A stretch of DNA of 64,000 nt, taken from NCBI GenBank assembly GCA_963726715.1, contig CAVSDF010000005.1, positions 372,001 to 436,000 on the forward strand, in the 5' to 3' direction. This document shows, one piece after another, positions 8,663 to 17,900 of this stretch. The first letter of the stretch is position 1; each line of letters opens with the position of its first letter. The translations under genes were made by a program, and so were the position numbers. The DNA is from CAVSDF01 sp963726715. GTDB lineage: Bacteria > Bacteroidota > Rhodothermia > Rhodothermales > BA12. The notes beneath the pieces were generated by a model. That model saw nothing but the letters and a program-made list of their open reading frames with translations. It was not told the origin of the DNA and searched no databases.

Positions 8663-9277
8663 TCAGAAATCGAGGTTGACCTGGATCTTGTTGATCGTGA
8701 TGTTGCCCTTGAGGCCCGGCGTGGCCCAGCCGATGAGCTTCACGTCGAGGCCGGTGCCGCGGAGGGCGGTCTCGACCTCGCCCGCGAGCTGCGAGGCGCT
8801 CTTGCCGTTGGCGTAGTCGAGGCTCGGGCGCTCGGCGGCGGGAAGCCTGGCGATGGCCGCCTTGGCCGGCTCGGTGAGGGCGTAGAGCGACGGCGAGATG
8901 GCCGTCACCACGTCGTTGGTGATCGTCGCGGTGCCGAGGAGGAAGGGCACGTAGTTGCCGTTGTTCTTGATGAGGATTTGCACGTAAACGGTGCCGCTGG
9001 CCAGGCTCGACTTCGACGTCGTCGTCCACGAAACATCGGCGGGCGTGATCGCCACGCTCTTGATGTCGAACACGTTGGGCAGGTTGCCGCCGTCGCGCGA
9101 GACGACCGAGCCTTTGAGCACCGGCGTCTCGCCGTTGACGCCGAGCGCGCCGACGGCGGCGAGGGGCACGTTGACCTTGTCGATGCCGAGTTTGGAGGCG
9201 ATCGCGTCGCAGCCGGTCGCGGTGAGGACGAGGGCGACGAGGACCAGGAGGGAAGAACTGTAACGGAGACGGTTCAT
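8663..9277 (-). CDS. Exported lipoprotein of unknown function
   Basis: A 204-residue protein with a type II signal peptide: MNRLRYSSSLLVLVALVLTA then TGC, the lipobox cysteine at residue 23. The mature part is predicted mostly beta (VNVPLAAVGALGVNGETPVL, SGTVYVQILIKNNGNYVPFL) with one helix (TEPAKAAIARLPAAERPS), and ends in a strand NITINKIQVNLDF. No family was recognised. It is divergent from recQ, and 82 bases separate its start from the recQ frame. Confidence 0.75.
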   Translation of the reverse strand: MNRLRYSSSLLVLVALVLTATGCDAIASKLGIDKVNVPLAAVGALGVNGETPVLKGSVVSRDGGNLPNVFDIKSVAITPADVSWTTTSKSSLASGTVYVQILIKNNGNYVPFLLGTATITNDVVTAISPSLYALTEPAKAAIARLPAAERPSLDYANGKSASQLAGEVETALRGTGLDVKLIGWATPGLKGNITINKIQVNLDF

Positions 9278-9349
9278 GGGATGTGTGCGGGATGGGATGG
9301 GAGGAACCGGTCAGACCGGCAGGTAACGGGGTTGGAAAAGGTACCTTGC

Positions 9350-9371
9350 CACGGTTGTATTGGCAACCGTG
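9350..9371. promoter_or_regulatory. Inverted repeat CACGGTTG-N6-CAACCGTG, candidate operator
   Basis: Perfect 8-bp arms in the divergent region between the lipoprotein gene and recQ, just after a TACCTTG motif at 9342-9348. Size and placement suit a dimeric repressor site. It overlaps the farthest possible upstream recQ start (TTG 9360), which argues that translation begins further downstream. Confidence 0.45.
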
Positions 9372-11518
9372 CACGAAGACCTAACACAGCCCGCGAATTC
9401 CCTCCGCCTGCCGTCCCCCGGCGAGCCGGAGCGCGCACGCGCGTCGGCGGACGACGGACGACGGACGACAGACGACGCAGGCGGCGAACACGACCCGCGA
9501 CCCAGGAGCCATGCCTCACCCACGCCGGACGCCTTCGCCCGCGCCCGCGCGGTGCTGCGCCGCGTCTGGGGGCACGACGATTTCCGCGAACCGCAGCGGG
9601 CGCCCCTCGCCGCCGCGCTCGCCGGGCGCGACGTGCTCGCCATCCTCCCGACCGGGGGCGGAAAGTCGATGCTCTACCAGATCCCCGCGCTCGTCGATGG
9701 GGACGAGGACGGCGGACGCTCGTCCTCCCTCACCCTCGTCGTCAGCCCGCTCGTGGCGCTGATGCACGACCAGGTGGCGGCGCTGCGCGAGAAGGGCGTG
9801 CGGGCGGCGATGCTCGACGCCTCGCTGTCGCGGCGCCAGAGCGAGGACACGTACCTGCGGGCGCAGCACGGCGCGATTCGGCTGCTCTACATCGCTCCCG
9901 AGCGCGTCGAGAGCGAGATGTTCGACGCCTACCTCGACCGCCTGCCGGTCACCCGCCTCGCCATCGACGAGGCGCACTGCGTGAGCGCGTGGGGCCGCCA
10001 CTTCCGCCCGGCGTACCTGCGCCTGCCCGACCTCCGCGCCCGCATCGAGGCCGCCCGCGGCGCCCCGGTGCCGCTGACAGCCGTGACGGCGAGCGCCCCG
10101 CCCGACGTGCGGCGCGACCTCCTGACGCTCCTCGGCCTCCGCGACCCGGCGGTGTTCGTCGGCGGTGTCGACCGTCCGAACCTGACCTACGAGGTCCGCG
10201 AGGCGACGCGCGCGGCTGCCGCTCGTCGAGGCCGCGCTGCGCGAGCGGGGGGATGGAGAAGGTGCCGGAAAGGCAATCGTCTATGCGGCGACGCGCCGGT
10301 CGGTCGACGAGATCGCCGGACGTTTGCGCGGCGTCGGGGCACGCGTCGGTGGCCTACCACGGGGGGATGAAGGCGGCGGCGCGGGCAGCGGCGCAGGCGG
10401 CGTGGGCATCCGGACGCTCGCCGGTCGTCGTGGCGACCAACGCCTTCGGGATGGGCGTCGACCAGCCCGACGTGCGCGTGGTCGTTCACGCCGAGATGCC
10501 CGCTTCGCTCGACGCCTACGTGCAGGAGGCCGGACGCGCCGGGCGCGACGGACGGCCCGCGCGGTCGCTCCTCCTCTGGAACGAGCGCGACGCCGACGTG
10601 CACCGCGCCCTCATCGCCTCCGGCCACCCGAGCGCCGCCGACGTCGCCGCCGTCTTCGACGCGATGCTCAACCTCGCGCAGGTGCCGACGGGCAGCGTCC
10701 CCGACGCTCCCGTCGCCGTCCACGCCGACCGCGTGGCCCGCCTCTCCGGCGTCGCCGAGCCGCTCGTCGGCGCCGTGCTCGACCGCCTCGACCGCGCCGA
10801 CGCCGTCCGCCTGCTCCGCCCGACCCGCGGCGGCGGCACCGTGTCCAACCTCGACGCCCGCGCACTCCGGGCGTGGGCGGCAGGGCAGGGGCCGCGCCTC
10901 GGCGGCTTCGCCCTCGCCCTCCTCCGCGCCGTCCCCGCCGACGCCGCGACCACCCCGGTTCGCCTCGACCTCGCCCGCCTCGCCCGCCGCGTCGCCCTCA
11001 CCCCCGAGCGCACCGCCGCGGGCCTCGCCTTCCTCGCCGCCCGCGGCCTCCTCGCGTGGTCGCCCGACGGCGGGGGTGGAGACGGCGTCTCGATGGTCGA
11101 GGTGCTCATCCCCCGCACCGCGCGCCTCGCCCTCGACGACCGCCTCGTCCGCCAGTCGCGCACCGCCGCCGAGCGCGGCCTCGACGCGGTGCTCGCCTTC
11201 GTTCGCACGCCCATCTGCCGCCGCCAGCAGCTCGCGGCCCACTACGGCGACCCCCGCGCCACCCCCTGCGGGCGCTGCGACGCCTGCCGCGCCGCCCGCG
11301 ACGCCGCCCCCCTCACCCCCGCCGACGCGCCCGCGCTCGCCGCCCTCCTCGCCGCCCTCGCCACCGGCGGTGCCGTCCCCCCCGGCACCCCGCCGCGTGT
11401 GGTCCGTCACACCCTCTCCGAAGGCTGGATCGCCCTCGACCTCGCCACCGGCGCCCTCGCCCTCACCGCAACGGGGCGGGCGCGGGTGCCGCCCGAACCG
11501 CCCACCGCGACGCCATAA
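9360..11518 (+). CDS. recQ: RecQ-family ATP-dependent DNA helicase (two frameshifts)
   Basis: Superfamily 2 3'-5' helicase used in recombination and fork repair. Motifs: motif 0 HDDFREPQ, Walker A ILPTGGGKSMLYQIPA, SPLVALMHDQ, LLYIAPERVES, DEAH box in IDEAHCVSAWGRHFRPAYLR, TAVTASAPPDVRRD, then IVYAATRRSVDEIAGRL, VAYHGGMKA, VVVATNAFGMGVDQPDVR and QEAGRAGRDG. After the helicase core comes a zinc-binding region (ICRRQQLAAHYGD, CGRCDAC). Two extra bases near 10210 and 10345 put helicase motifs IV-VI into other frames. The true start is uncertain: TTG 9360 and GTG 9369 precede about 55 residues without family resemblance, and conserved sequence begins near 9537. It may differ at the C-terminus from E. 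coli RecQ (no clear HRDC). Confidence 0.9.
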
Positions 11519-11551
11519 CCCCGCCGCTGCGGAATTCTGCGTCACGCCGCC

Positions 11552-11624
11552 GCATAACCGCCCGCACCATCTTCCGAGCGCCTTGCAGCACAGGCGTGTG
11601 CGCCGTACACTCGGTGTGTTATGC
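11552..11624. other. Possible first recombination site of the cassette run (weak attC-like site)
   Basis: Complementary core-like heptamers GCATAAC (11552-11558) and GTTATGC (11618-11624) enclose 59 bases, 34 bases after the recQ stop and 78 bases before the first cassette frame. The inner arms pair poorly, unlike the two attC sites downstream. It could be a degenerate attC, an attI-like end or chance. Confidence 0.35.
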
Positions 11625-11701
11625 GTCAGAGCCACCGCGTAACAGACCGTCCTTGCGGCTCAATCAGTGGTTCTCCGCGCTCCCGTCGTGCTTGACCGAT
11701 C

Positions 11702-12049
11702 ATGATTCAAGAGCCCATCATCCTCGGCGGCGACGGCGGCGGCCAGGTCTTCCGGACGAAGGAGGAGGCCGAGCGCTACACCGAACCGATTGATATCGAA
11801 GACGGGGAGTACGTTGGCCTACGATGCCGCAGGGCGCCTCCTCCACCTCGGCATCAGTGCCGACGGTATGCGCGGGCATCTCTTCGTTCCCGACCCTCCG
11901 GAAGATCTAAGCGAGGAGCTGGCGGAAGCGCTGCGAACGATGCTCGGCACATCGCGAAGGCGCGTCCAGTCCCGTTCAACAGGTACCGGCTCCACGAGTA
12001 CCCGCTGGAGCGGCTTGTCGAGATCAGCCGGAACTACTACTCCCGGTGA
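11702..12049 (+). CDS. Integron cassette protein 1, unknown function (two compensating frameshifts)
   Basis: About 115 residues: MIQEPIILGGDGGGQVFRTK, EEAERYTEPIDIEDGEY, then one frame over AYDAAGRLLHLGISADGMRG and PEDLSEELAEALRTML, then back to RPVPFNRYRLHEYPLERLVE and ISRNYYSR before TGA at 12047-12049. An extra base near 11813 and a lost base near 11950 restore one frame. The pieces look like a single small alpha/beta protein; no known family was recognised. The stop lies 8 bases before an attC site and the gene is less GC-rich than its neighbours, both typical for a mobile gene cassette. Confidence 0.65.
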   Translation: MIQEPIILGGDGGGQVFRTKEEAERYTEPIDIEDGEYVGLRCRRAPPPPRHQCRRYARASLRSRPSGRSKRGAGGSAANDARHIAKARPVPFNRYRLHEYPLERLVEISRNYYSR

Positions 12050-12057
12050 ACCGCGCG

Positions 12058-12175
12058 GCAGAACCCGCCTCTGCAGCCGACAGCACGCTCCACCGCCTTG
12101 CTCTTTCCAGCGCCTACGTTGCCTCACCACCGCGCTGTGCCGCGTGTGCTGCGGCTGAGCAGCCCAATGTTATAT
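12058..12175. other. Integron attC site, about 118 bp
   Basis: Core sites R'' GCAGAAC (12058-12064) and R' GTTATAT (12169-12175). Inner arms pair well: CTGCAGCCGACAGCACGC on the left against the complement of GCGTGTGCTGCGGCTGAGCAG on the right, with a few unpaired bases as expected for the extrahelical bases of a folded attC. It directly follows the stop of cassette gene 1 and precedes cassette gene 2 by 24 bases. Confidence 0.65.
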
Positions 12176-12199
12176 GCCGCGCCCACGTGTGTCTGGGAC

Positions 12200-13235
12200 A
12201 TGGAAATGGAAGAACAAGATCAAGGGCAATCGACAATCAGCGATGTGACAGGCACCGCGCTGTCCGTCATAAGCCGGGTCGCGCTGCCCGCGCCTGTGCG
12301 CCGCAATGCACTTAAAGCTTTTGACCAACTGTGCGCAGCCGTCGTCGATATCCCTGTCGCGTACCTAGAGGGCTTTGCCCAGACCAAGCGAGCTGAAAAC
12401 GCGGCGAGAGCCGAGCTGATCAGGCGAAGCGGCGATCAGATCTCATCTACGCTGAACGTTGACCCTGCGTACGCGCGAGCGGCTGCTTCAAAGTTCGCCC
12501 AGAAGATCGTGCGCGAGCGCCAGTCACTTGATCAGGTGTCCGCAATCGCGGCTGCGAAATTGGAGCGTTCCGCTCCGACTACATCCTGACCAAGAAAGAG
12601 ATCGAGATCCCGGAAATCGCCTCAGACTGGATCAACTCTTTCGAGAGCGAGGCATCTCAGAAATCGTCTGCCGAAATGCAAGAGATGTTCGGCAGTATTC
12701 TAGCTGGAGAGATCCAGCATCCTGGATCCTTTTCCATAAGAGCGGTAAAAATTCTCGGACAGATGGGATGCGGCCGCTGCGAATCTGTTTCGAAAAACTA
12801 TGTTCTGTGGCAATTTCACTTCAAGTCCATGGCCAAATTTTTGATGCACGAGTTCCTTCGCTTGGTCAAAATGGTGCTAGCGAACGGGGAGCTACAAGTC
12901 ATGGCCTGCAATTCAGGAGCCTGAATGCGCTTCAAGAATACGGACTGATCATTCCTGACTATGACTCATACACCAACTACAGTATATGCATCGCAAAGGA
13001 CAACAAAGTCACAGTCGGGTTTACATATGCAGGCGCACTGTATGCATTCCTGCCTAAGGAGTCAAGTCCTGCGTCCGCCGAGTTCAGAGTAAGCGGGGTG
13101 TCGCTCACGAAGGCGGGGCAAGAACTGTCGCAGGTCGTGCCTCTCCTCCCGGAACCTGAATATACGGCCGACATGCTCGCTTTCTTCGAAACCCAAGGGT
13201 TCAAGGTGGTGCCTGTGGGTACGACTGCGGCCTAA
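12200..13235 (+). CDS. DUF2806 protein, integron cassette gene 2 (three frameshifts)
   Basis: Begins MEMEEQDQGQSTISDVTG at ATG 12200. The parts are STLNVDPAYARAAASKFAQK, then one frame over SDYILTKKEIEIPEIASDWI, SSAEMQEMFGSILAGEIQHP and GSFSIRAVKILGQM, then GQIFDARVPSLGQNGA, LNALQEYGLIIPDYDSY and SLTKAGQELSQVVPLL, ending KVVPVGTTAA. The middle and end match DUF2806, a family of about 300 residues frequent in integron cassettes; function unknown. A lost base near 12560 and extra bases near 12768 and 12803 (the latter in an A-run) break the frame. The TAA stop (13233-13235) lies inside the attC site, typical of cassettes. Base composition is near 53% GC, far below the chromosome. Confidence 0.75.
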
Positions 13236-13289
13236 CAATTCGTCCAAGCCGACGCCGCTTCGCGGCGCGGCTTAACTCAGGTGTTAGAC
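13230..13289. other. Integron attC site, 60 bp, aadA-type
   Basis: GCCTAAC (13230-13236) and GTTAGAC (13283-13289) form the outer core sites. Between them, AAGCCGACGCCGC and GCGGCGCGGCTT pair around a TTCGC loop. From memory of published sequences, both length and inner arms are nearly those of the attC carried by aadA resistance cassettes. This is the strongest evidence for a cassette array in the window. No integrase gene or resistance gene was found nearby. Confidence 0.9.
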
Positions 13290-13452
13290 GGGCTGTGCGA
13301 TGCAATACGGTTGAGACTCGGCACTCGAAATACGCGCGCCTGTATCCGGCGAGACCGTGAAACCGTGTTTCGGGCTGCATTCGCACCTCACGCCTGATGT
13401 ATGTGCGACCTCGCAGACGCAGAATCAAAGACCCGTCAACCCCCATCGACCG

Positions 13453-13875
13453 ATGACACCCGCCCGCGACCCGGACAAACTGCCCCCGTGGATGCGGTGG
13501 GCGATGGGGGCCACGGCGGCGATGAATCTCGTCGGGGCGTTTGCGTTCGTGCCAGCGGCGGGGGCGGTCCGGCGCCTCGCCGGGTTTCCGGAGGACGCGC
13601 ACCCGCTCTACATGCTCACCTTCGGGGCCTTCGTGTTCGTCTTCGGCGCCGCGTACCTCGTCACGGCGCGCTCGGGCCGGGCCGACCGGACGTTCATCGG
13701 CGTCGCGGCGGCGGGTAAGCTTGCGTTCTTCGGCCTGCTGATCGGGCTCTGGATCGCGGGCGATTTGCCGGGCCGGGCACTCCTCGCCGGGGCGGGCGAC
13801 GGCGTGTTCGGGGCGAGCTTCGCCGCGTGGCTCGTCCGGACGAACGGGCGCTTGCGTCGAGATGCGGGGCGGTAG
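13453..13875 (+). CDS. Small four-helix membrane protein, unknown
   Basis: A 140-residue protein from ATG 13453, GC-rich like the chromosome, so outside the cassette run. Four hydrophobic segments: about 14-35 (WAMGATAAMNLVGAFAFVPA), 50-70 (LYMLTFGAFVFVFGAAYLVT), 80-98 and 105-125. The motif RRLAGFPEDAHPLYMLTFGA between helices 1 and 2 is reminiscent of small uncharacterised bacterial membrane proteins; no named family can be assigned. It ends at the border of the 21-bp repeat array. The 160 bases before it, after the attC site, hold nothing recognisable. Confidence 0.7.
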   Translation: MTPARDPDKLPPWMRWAMGATAAMNLVGAFAFVPAAGAVRRLAGFPEDAHPLYMLTFGAFVFVFGAAYLVTARSGRADRTFIGVAAAGKLAFFGLLIGLWIAGDLPGRALLAGAGDGVFGASFAAWLVRTNGRLRRDAGR

Positions 13876-13883
13876 AGCTGTGG

Positions 13884-14181
13884 ACCTTGGAGGTTCAACC
13901 GTGGACCTGAAAGGTTCGACATTCCACCTCGGAGATCGAACGATGGACTTCGGAGGTTCAACGGACAACCTCTGGCGATGGAAGGATGGACCTTCGAGGT
14001 GGAGCGACGAACCTCGGAGGTTCAATTGCGGACCTTGGAGGTCCGGGGATGAGAACCTCCGGGATCGGCCGGTGGACCTTCGAGGTGCATCGGTGGACCT
14101 GTCCGCATGGAAGGGACATCCTCCGAGGTCCACGCATTCACCTCTGAGGGTGGAAGACGGACATCCGGGGAGGAACGACGC
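13884..14181. repeat. Degenerate 21-bp tandem repeat array, about 14 units
   Basis: Units carry the small palindrome ACCT(T/C)(C/G)GAGGT followed by about 10 variable bases. ACCT-type cores recur at 13884, 13905, 13926, 13947, 13968, 13990, 14011, 14032, 14055, 14076, 14097, 14118, 14140 and 14161, so the period is 21 bases with three 1-2 base slips. The period equals seven codons, so open heptapeptide-repeat frames exist on both strands (VDLGGST VDLKGST on plus; LRGSSLH LEGPSFH on minus), but no start or codon pattern shows translation. Confidence 0.85.
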
Positions 14182-14196
14182 ATCCCTCTCGGCCCC

Positions 14197-14650
14197 TTGC
14201 CGCACGCGTACGACTGTGCTTCATCCCATCGCAGATATCGCCTTGCGATCACAGGGATCGCGGCGGGCGTCATCGTCCTTGGACTGCTGTCGCGATCCTC
14301 GCTGCTCTCCCCGGCGTCGTTCGTCGGCCCGCTACAGTGGGGACGCTCTCTGGGCACTCCTGGTCTATCTGATGTTCCGCTGGCTCTTTCCGGCGCACTC
14401 GGTGATCCGTTCAGCCGTCTATGCCTCGGTGTTTGCGCTGGCCGTCGAAACCAGCCAGCTGGTCCACGCCCCGTGGATCGATGCCCTTCGGTCCATTCGC
14501 CTCGTGCACCTCGTTCTGGGCTCGGGTTTCGTCTGGAGCGATCTGCTCTGCTACGCCATCGGCATCGCCATCGGAGCCTGTCTGGAATGGACGTTCGGGC
14601 GCAGGAAGAGGGGCTCGTTTCTGCACACCTCAACCGAGACAGGAGCCTGA
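14197..14650 (+). CDS. DUF2809 membrane protein (one frameshift; start uncertain)
   Basis: About 150 residues, four to five helices: YRLAITGIAAGVIVLGLLSR, then after a phase change near 14335 YSGDALWALLVYLMFRWLFP, SVFALAVETSQLVHAPWIDA, LVLGSGFVWSDLLCYAIGIA. The GDxLWALxVY, E-SQL-APW and GxxFxWSDLLCY motifs are the DUF2809 signature (function unknown). Only rare starts fit the first frame: TTG 14197, or ATG 14107, which would lie within the tandem repeats. One missing or extra base in GGCCCGC separates the two halves. Codon choice is looser than in neighbouring genes. Confidence 0.7.
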
Positions 14651-14968
14651 GCGGTCTGCCCGAGCAGTGTTTCCGGGAGGGTCTGAGCTGGGGAGGCTCT
14701 GTGTCGCAGGGGGTCGGGCCTACGACCTCACGCGCCGGCACACCGGGCGTTTTGCTTCGCGCGCGGGCATCGCTTGTGGTTTCGTGCGGCGGATAGCCGG
14801 GGGAAGGTGCGCGGAGGGCACCCTGAGCGGGGGCAGCGACCCTGACCGGGTAGCGCCTGGCGTTGGCGGGCGAAGTCGCGGCTGCCGGATGCGGCACAGG
14901 GGTGGCGTACACTGTGAGGTCGGAGCTGTTGTCCGACCTGTCCTGCCAATCGCCCGACCCGCACCCGG

Positions 14969-17900
14969 TTGTTCTTCCGGCCGCTCTCCCGAGTTTCGAT
15001 CCCGCTCGTGCTCGCCGTCGTGGCGATGTGCGCGGTCGGCTGCCAGCCGGGGGAGACGGGGCCGGTTGAGGCGGTGCCTGCCGCGACGGTGCGCGCATCG
15101 ACGATGCCGTCGACACTCGCACCGCGGTTCGAGACGTACGATGTCGCCGACGGGTTGCCAGCGAACGAAGTGAGCGCCGTGATGCAAGACCGCCGCGGAT
15201 TCCTGTGGGTCGGCACGTTCGGCGGCCTCGCGCGCTTCGACGGGGCCGCGTTCAAGGTCTTCCTCCACGCCCCGTCCGACTCGCTGAGCCTCGGCAACAA
15301 CACTGTCAACGCGCTTCTCGAAGACCGGGACGGGCGCATCTGGGTGGGGACGGAGGGCGGCCTCGACCGCTTCGACCCGGAGACGGAGACGTTCGCGCAC
15401 GTGTTTGCCAACGAGCAGACGCGCGGCGCCGTCCGCACGGTCGTCGAGGACGCGGCGGGCAACGTCTGGGTGGGGACGTACGGCAACGGCGTCGCCCGCT
15501 ACGCCCCGGCCACGGGCGCGGCCACCGGGGCGGTCACGTGGTTCCGCCACCCGCCCGGTGCTTCCGGCAGGCGCACGACCGCCGACGTCGCCACGTCGCT
15601 CGCCGTGGGGCCGGAGGGCGTGGCGTGGGTGGGGACGCTCGGCGGCCTGTACCGCCTCGACGTGGCAGCGGGCACGTTCACGCGCGTCGCTGCGGAGCAG
15701 ATTCGGGCCGGCGTGTTCTCGCTCCACCTCGACCGGGGCGGGGACCTCTGGGTGGGCACGTACGACGACGGCCTGTTCCGCATCCACCCGCAGCCGGGCG
15801 CGATGACGGGCGCGGCGCGACACTACGGCGTCGGCGCGTCGCGTCCGGGCGCTCTTGGCCACTCGTGGGTGCTCTCGCTCCTCGTCGACCGCGCGGGCAC
15901 GGTGTGGGCCGGGACCGATGGCGGCGGCCTCCACCGCTACGACCCGGTGGCCGACGCCTTCGTCCGCTACGTCCACGACCCGTCGGACGAGGGGAGCCTG
16001 CGCAGCGACCGCGTGCTCTCGCTCTACGAGGACCGCACGGGCGTGCTCTGGGCGGGCGGATACGGCGGCCTTCAGCGGCGCTACCCGCTCTCGCGCGTCG
16101 CCGAGCGCGCCGCCAACCGTCCCGGCGACCCGGCGAGCCTGAGCGCAGGGGGCGTGACCGCCTTCGCGGAGGACGCCGCGGGTGCGCTGTGGGTGGGGAC
16201 GGACGGCGGCGGCCTCAACCGCGCGCTCGGCGCGGGCCGGTTCGCGCACGAGCGCCACGACCCGTCCGACGGCGCCTCGCTCGCGGGCGACAACATCGCC
16301 GGGATCGCCGCCGCCCCCGACGGCACGCTCTGGGTGGGCACGTACAGCGGCCTCGACCGCCGCGCGCCCGGCGGCCGCTACGCCCGCGTCGCAGCCGTCG
16401 ATCCGGGAGGGGTCGCCCTCAACCTCAAAGCGTCGAAGCCATACGGGGGCGCTGGCGAGGGCGGCGTGTGGGTGAGCGGCGACGCCGGTCTGTTCCACAT
16501 CGACGCTGGCACCGGCGCTGTGCATTCGTACGGACTGGATGTCGAGGGCCGGTCGGCACTCGTCACCGCGATGCTTCTCGGCCGCGACGGACGCTTCTGG
16601 TCGGGCACCTACGACGCCGGGCTGTGCCGCCTCGACCGGCCCCCGCGCACCGGCACGTCCGCAGAAGCAGCGGTCTTCACGTGCGTGCGACACGACGCGA
16701 AGACCCCGAAGACGCTCAGTTCCGACGCAGTCACGAGCCTTTCCGAGGACCGCGACGGCGCGCTCTGGGTAGGCACCGGCGACGGACTCGACCGCTTCGA
16801 CCCGGCGACGGGTACCGCGCGGCGCTTCCACCGCGCCGACGGGCTGCCGAGCGCCGTCATCGCCGACGTGCTCGTGGACGGCGCGGGGACGCTCTGGGTC
16901 TCGACCGCCGTCGGCCTGACGCGCTTCGACGCCCGCACCGAGACGTTCCAGACCTACGGCCCCAACGACGGCCTCGGCGGACTCGGTGGCGCGCTCTACC
17001 TCGGCCCGCGCACCGGAACCGTCTACGCCGCCGGACTCGGCGGGTACGTCGCCTTCGACCCGTCGCGTTTCCCCGGCGAGACCCCGCCGCCTGCGCCGGT
17101 GCTGACCGGCCTGCGCCTGCTCGGCCAGCCAGTGCCGGTCGGGGCAGACGGGTCGACGCTCGCGCGTCCGCTCGCGCTCACCGATCGGCTTCGCCTGCGC
17201 TACGACGACCGCGTGGTGACGCTCGGCTTCGCCGCGCTCGACTTCACCGCCCCCGCCTCCCAGCGTTACGCCGTGCGCCTCGACGGCTTCGACACCGACT
17301 GGCGCGACGTCGGCGGGCGCCGCGAGGCCACGTTCACCAACCTCGGCGCCGGGCGCTACACGTTCCGCGTCCGAGCCGCCGGGCGCGACGGCGTCTGGGG
17401 GCCGGAGACGCGCCTCGCCATCGATGTCGCGCCGCCGTGGTGGCGCTCGGTGTGGGCGTACGCGCTCTATCTCCTCGCAGCGTTCGGCATCGGCATGGCC
17501 GCGACCCAGCACCGCGAGGGGCAGCGGCGGCTTGCGCGTGAGGCGGAGCGCGAGCGCCTCGCCGCCGCCGCGCTGCGGGCGCTCGACCGGTCGAAGAGCG
17601 CCTTCTTCGCCAACGTGTCGCACGAATTCCGGACGCCGCTCACCCTCACGCTCGGTCCGCTCGACGACGTGCTGGCGGGCGAATACGGCCCGGTGCCCGC
17701 CGAGGCCGCGGGCGCCCTCGCCCTCGCGCGGCGCTCGGGCGGGCGCGTGCTCGACCTCATCGGACAGATCCTCGACCTCTCGCGCCTCGAAGCCGGAAGC
17801 ACGCCCCTGCGCGCCCGCCGCCTCGACCTCGGCGCCTTCGCCCGCGCACAGGTCGACGCCTTCGCCCTCCTCGCCAGCCACCGCCGCATCGCCGTCGACG

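Noticed and set aside
10187..11635. Minus-strand 482-codon frame opposite recQ
   Set aside because: Gly/Glu/Arg low complexity without motifs; shadow of the recQ helicase C-terminal region.
12046..12315. Small plus-strand frame of about 89 codons over the attC site
   Set aside because: It covers the attC stem and the start of the DUF2806 gene in another frame; composition is not gene-like.
9360..13289. RecQ plus cassette genes as a phage or IS-borne defence island
   Set aside because: RecQ has chromosomal codon bias, no transposase, capsid or restriction gene is present, and the cassette genes show attC borders that explain their presence.
13884..14181. CRISPR array
   Set aside because: The 21-base period leaves no spacers of 26-40 bases, the cores are degenerate, and no cas genes are present.
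13201..14205. Minus-strand repeat protein (heptads such as LRGSSLH LEGPSFH)
   Set aside because: The heptads follow directly from the 21-bp DNA repeat, and the frame runs on through the reverse of a membrane-protein gene and the attC site; no start signal or codon bias.
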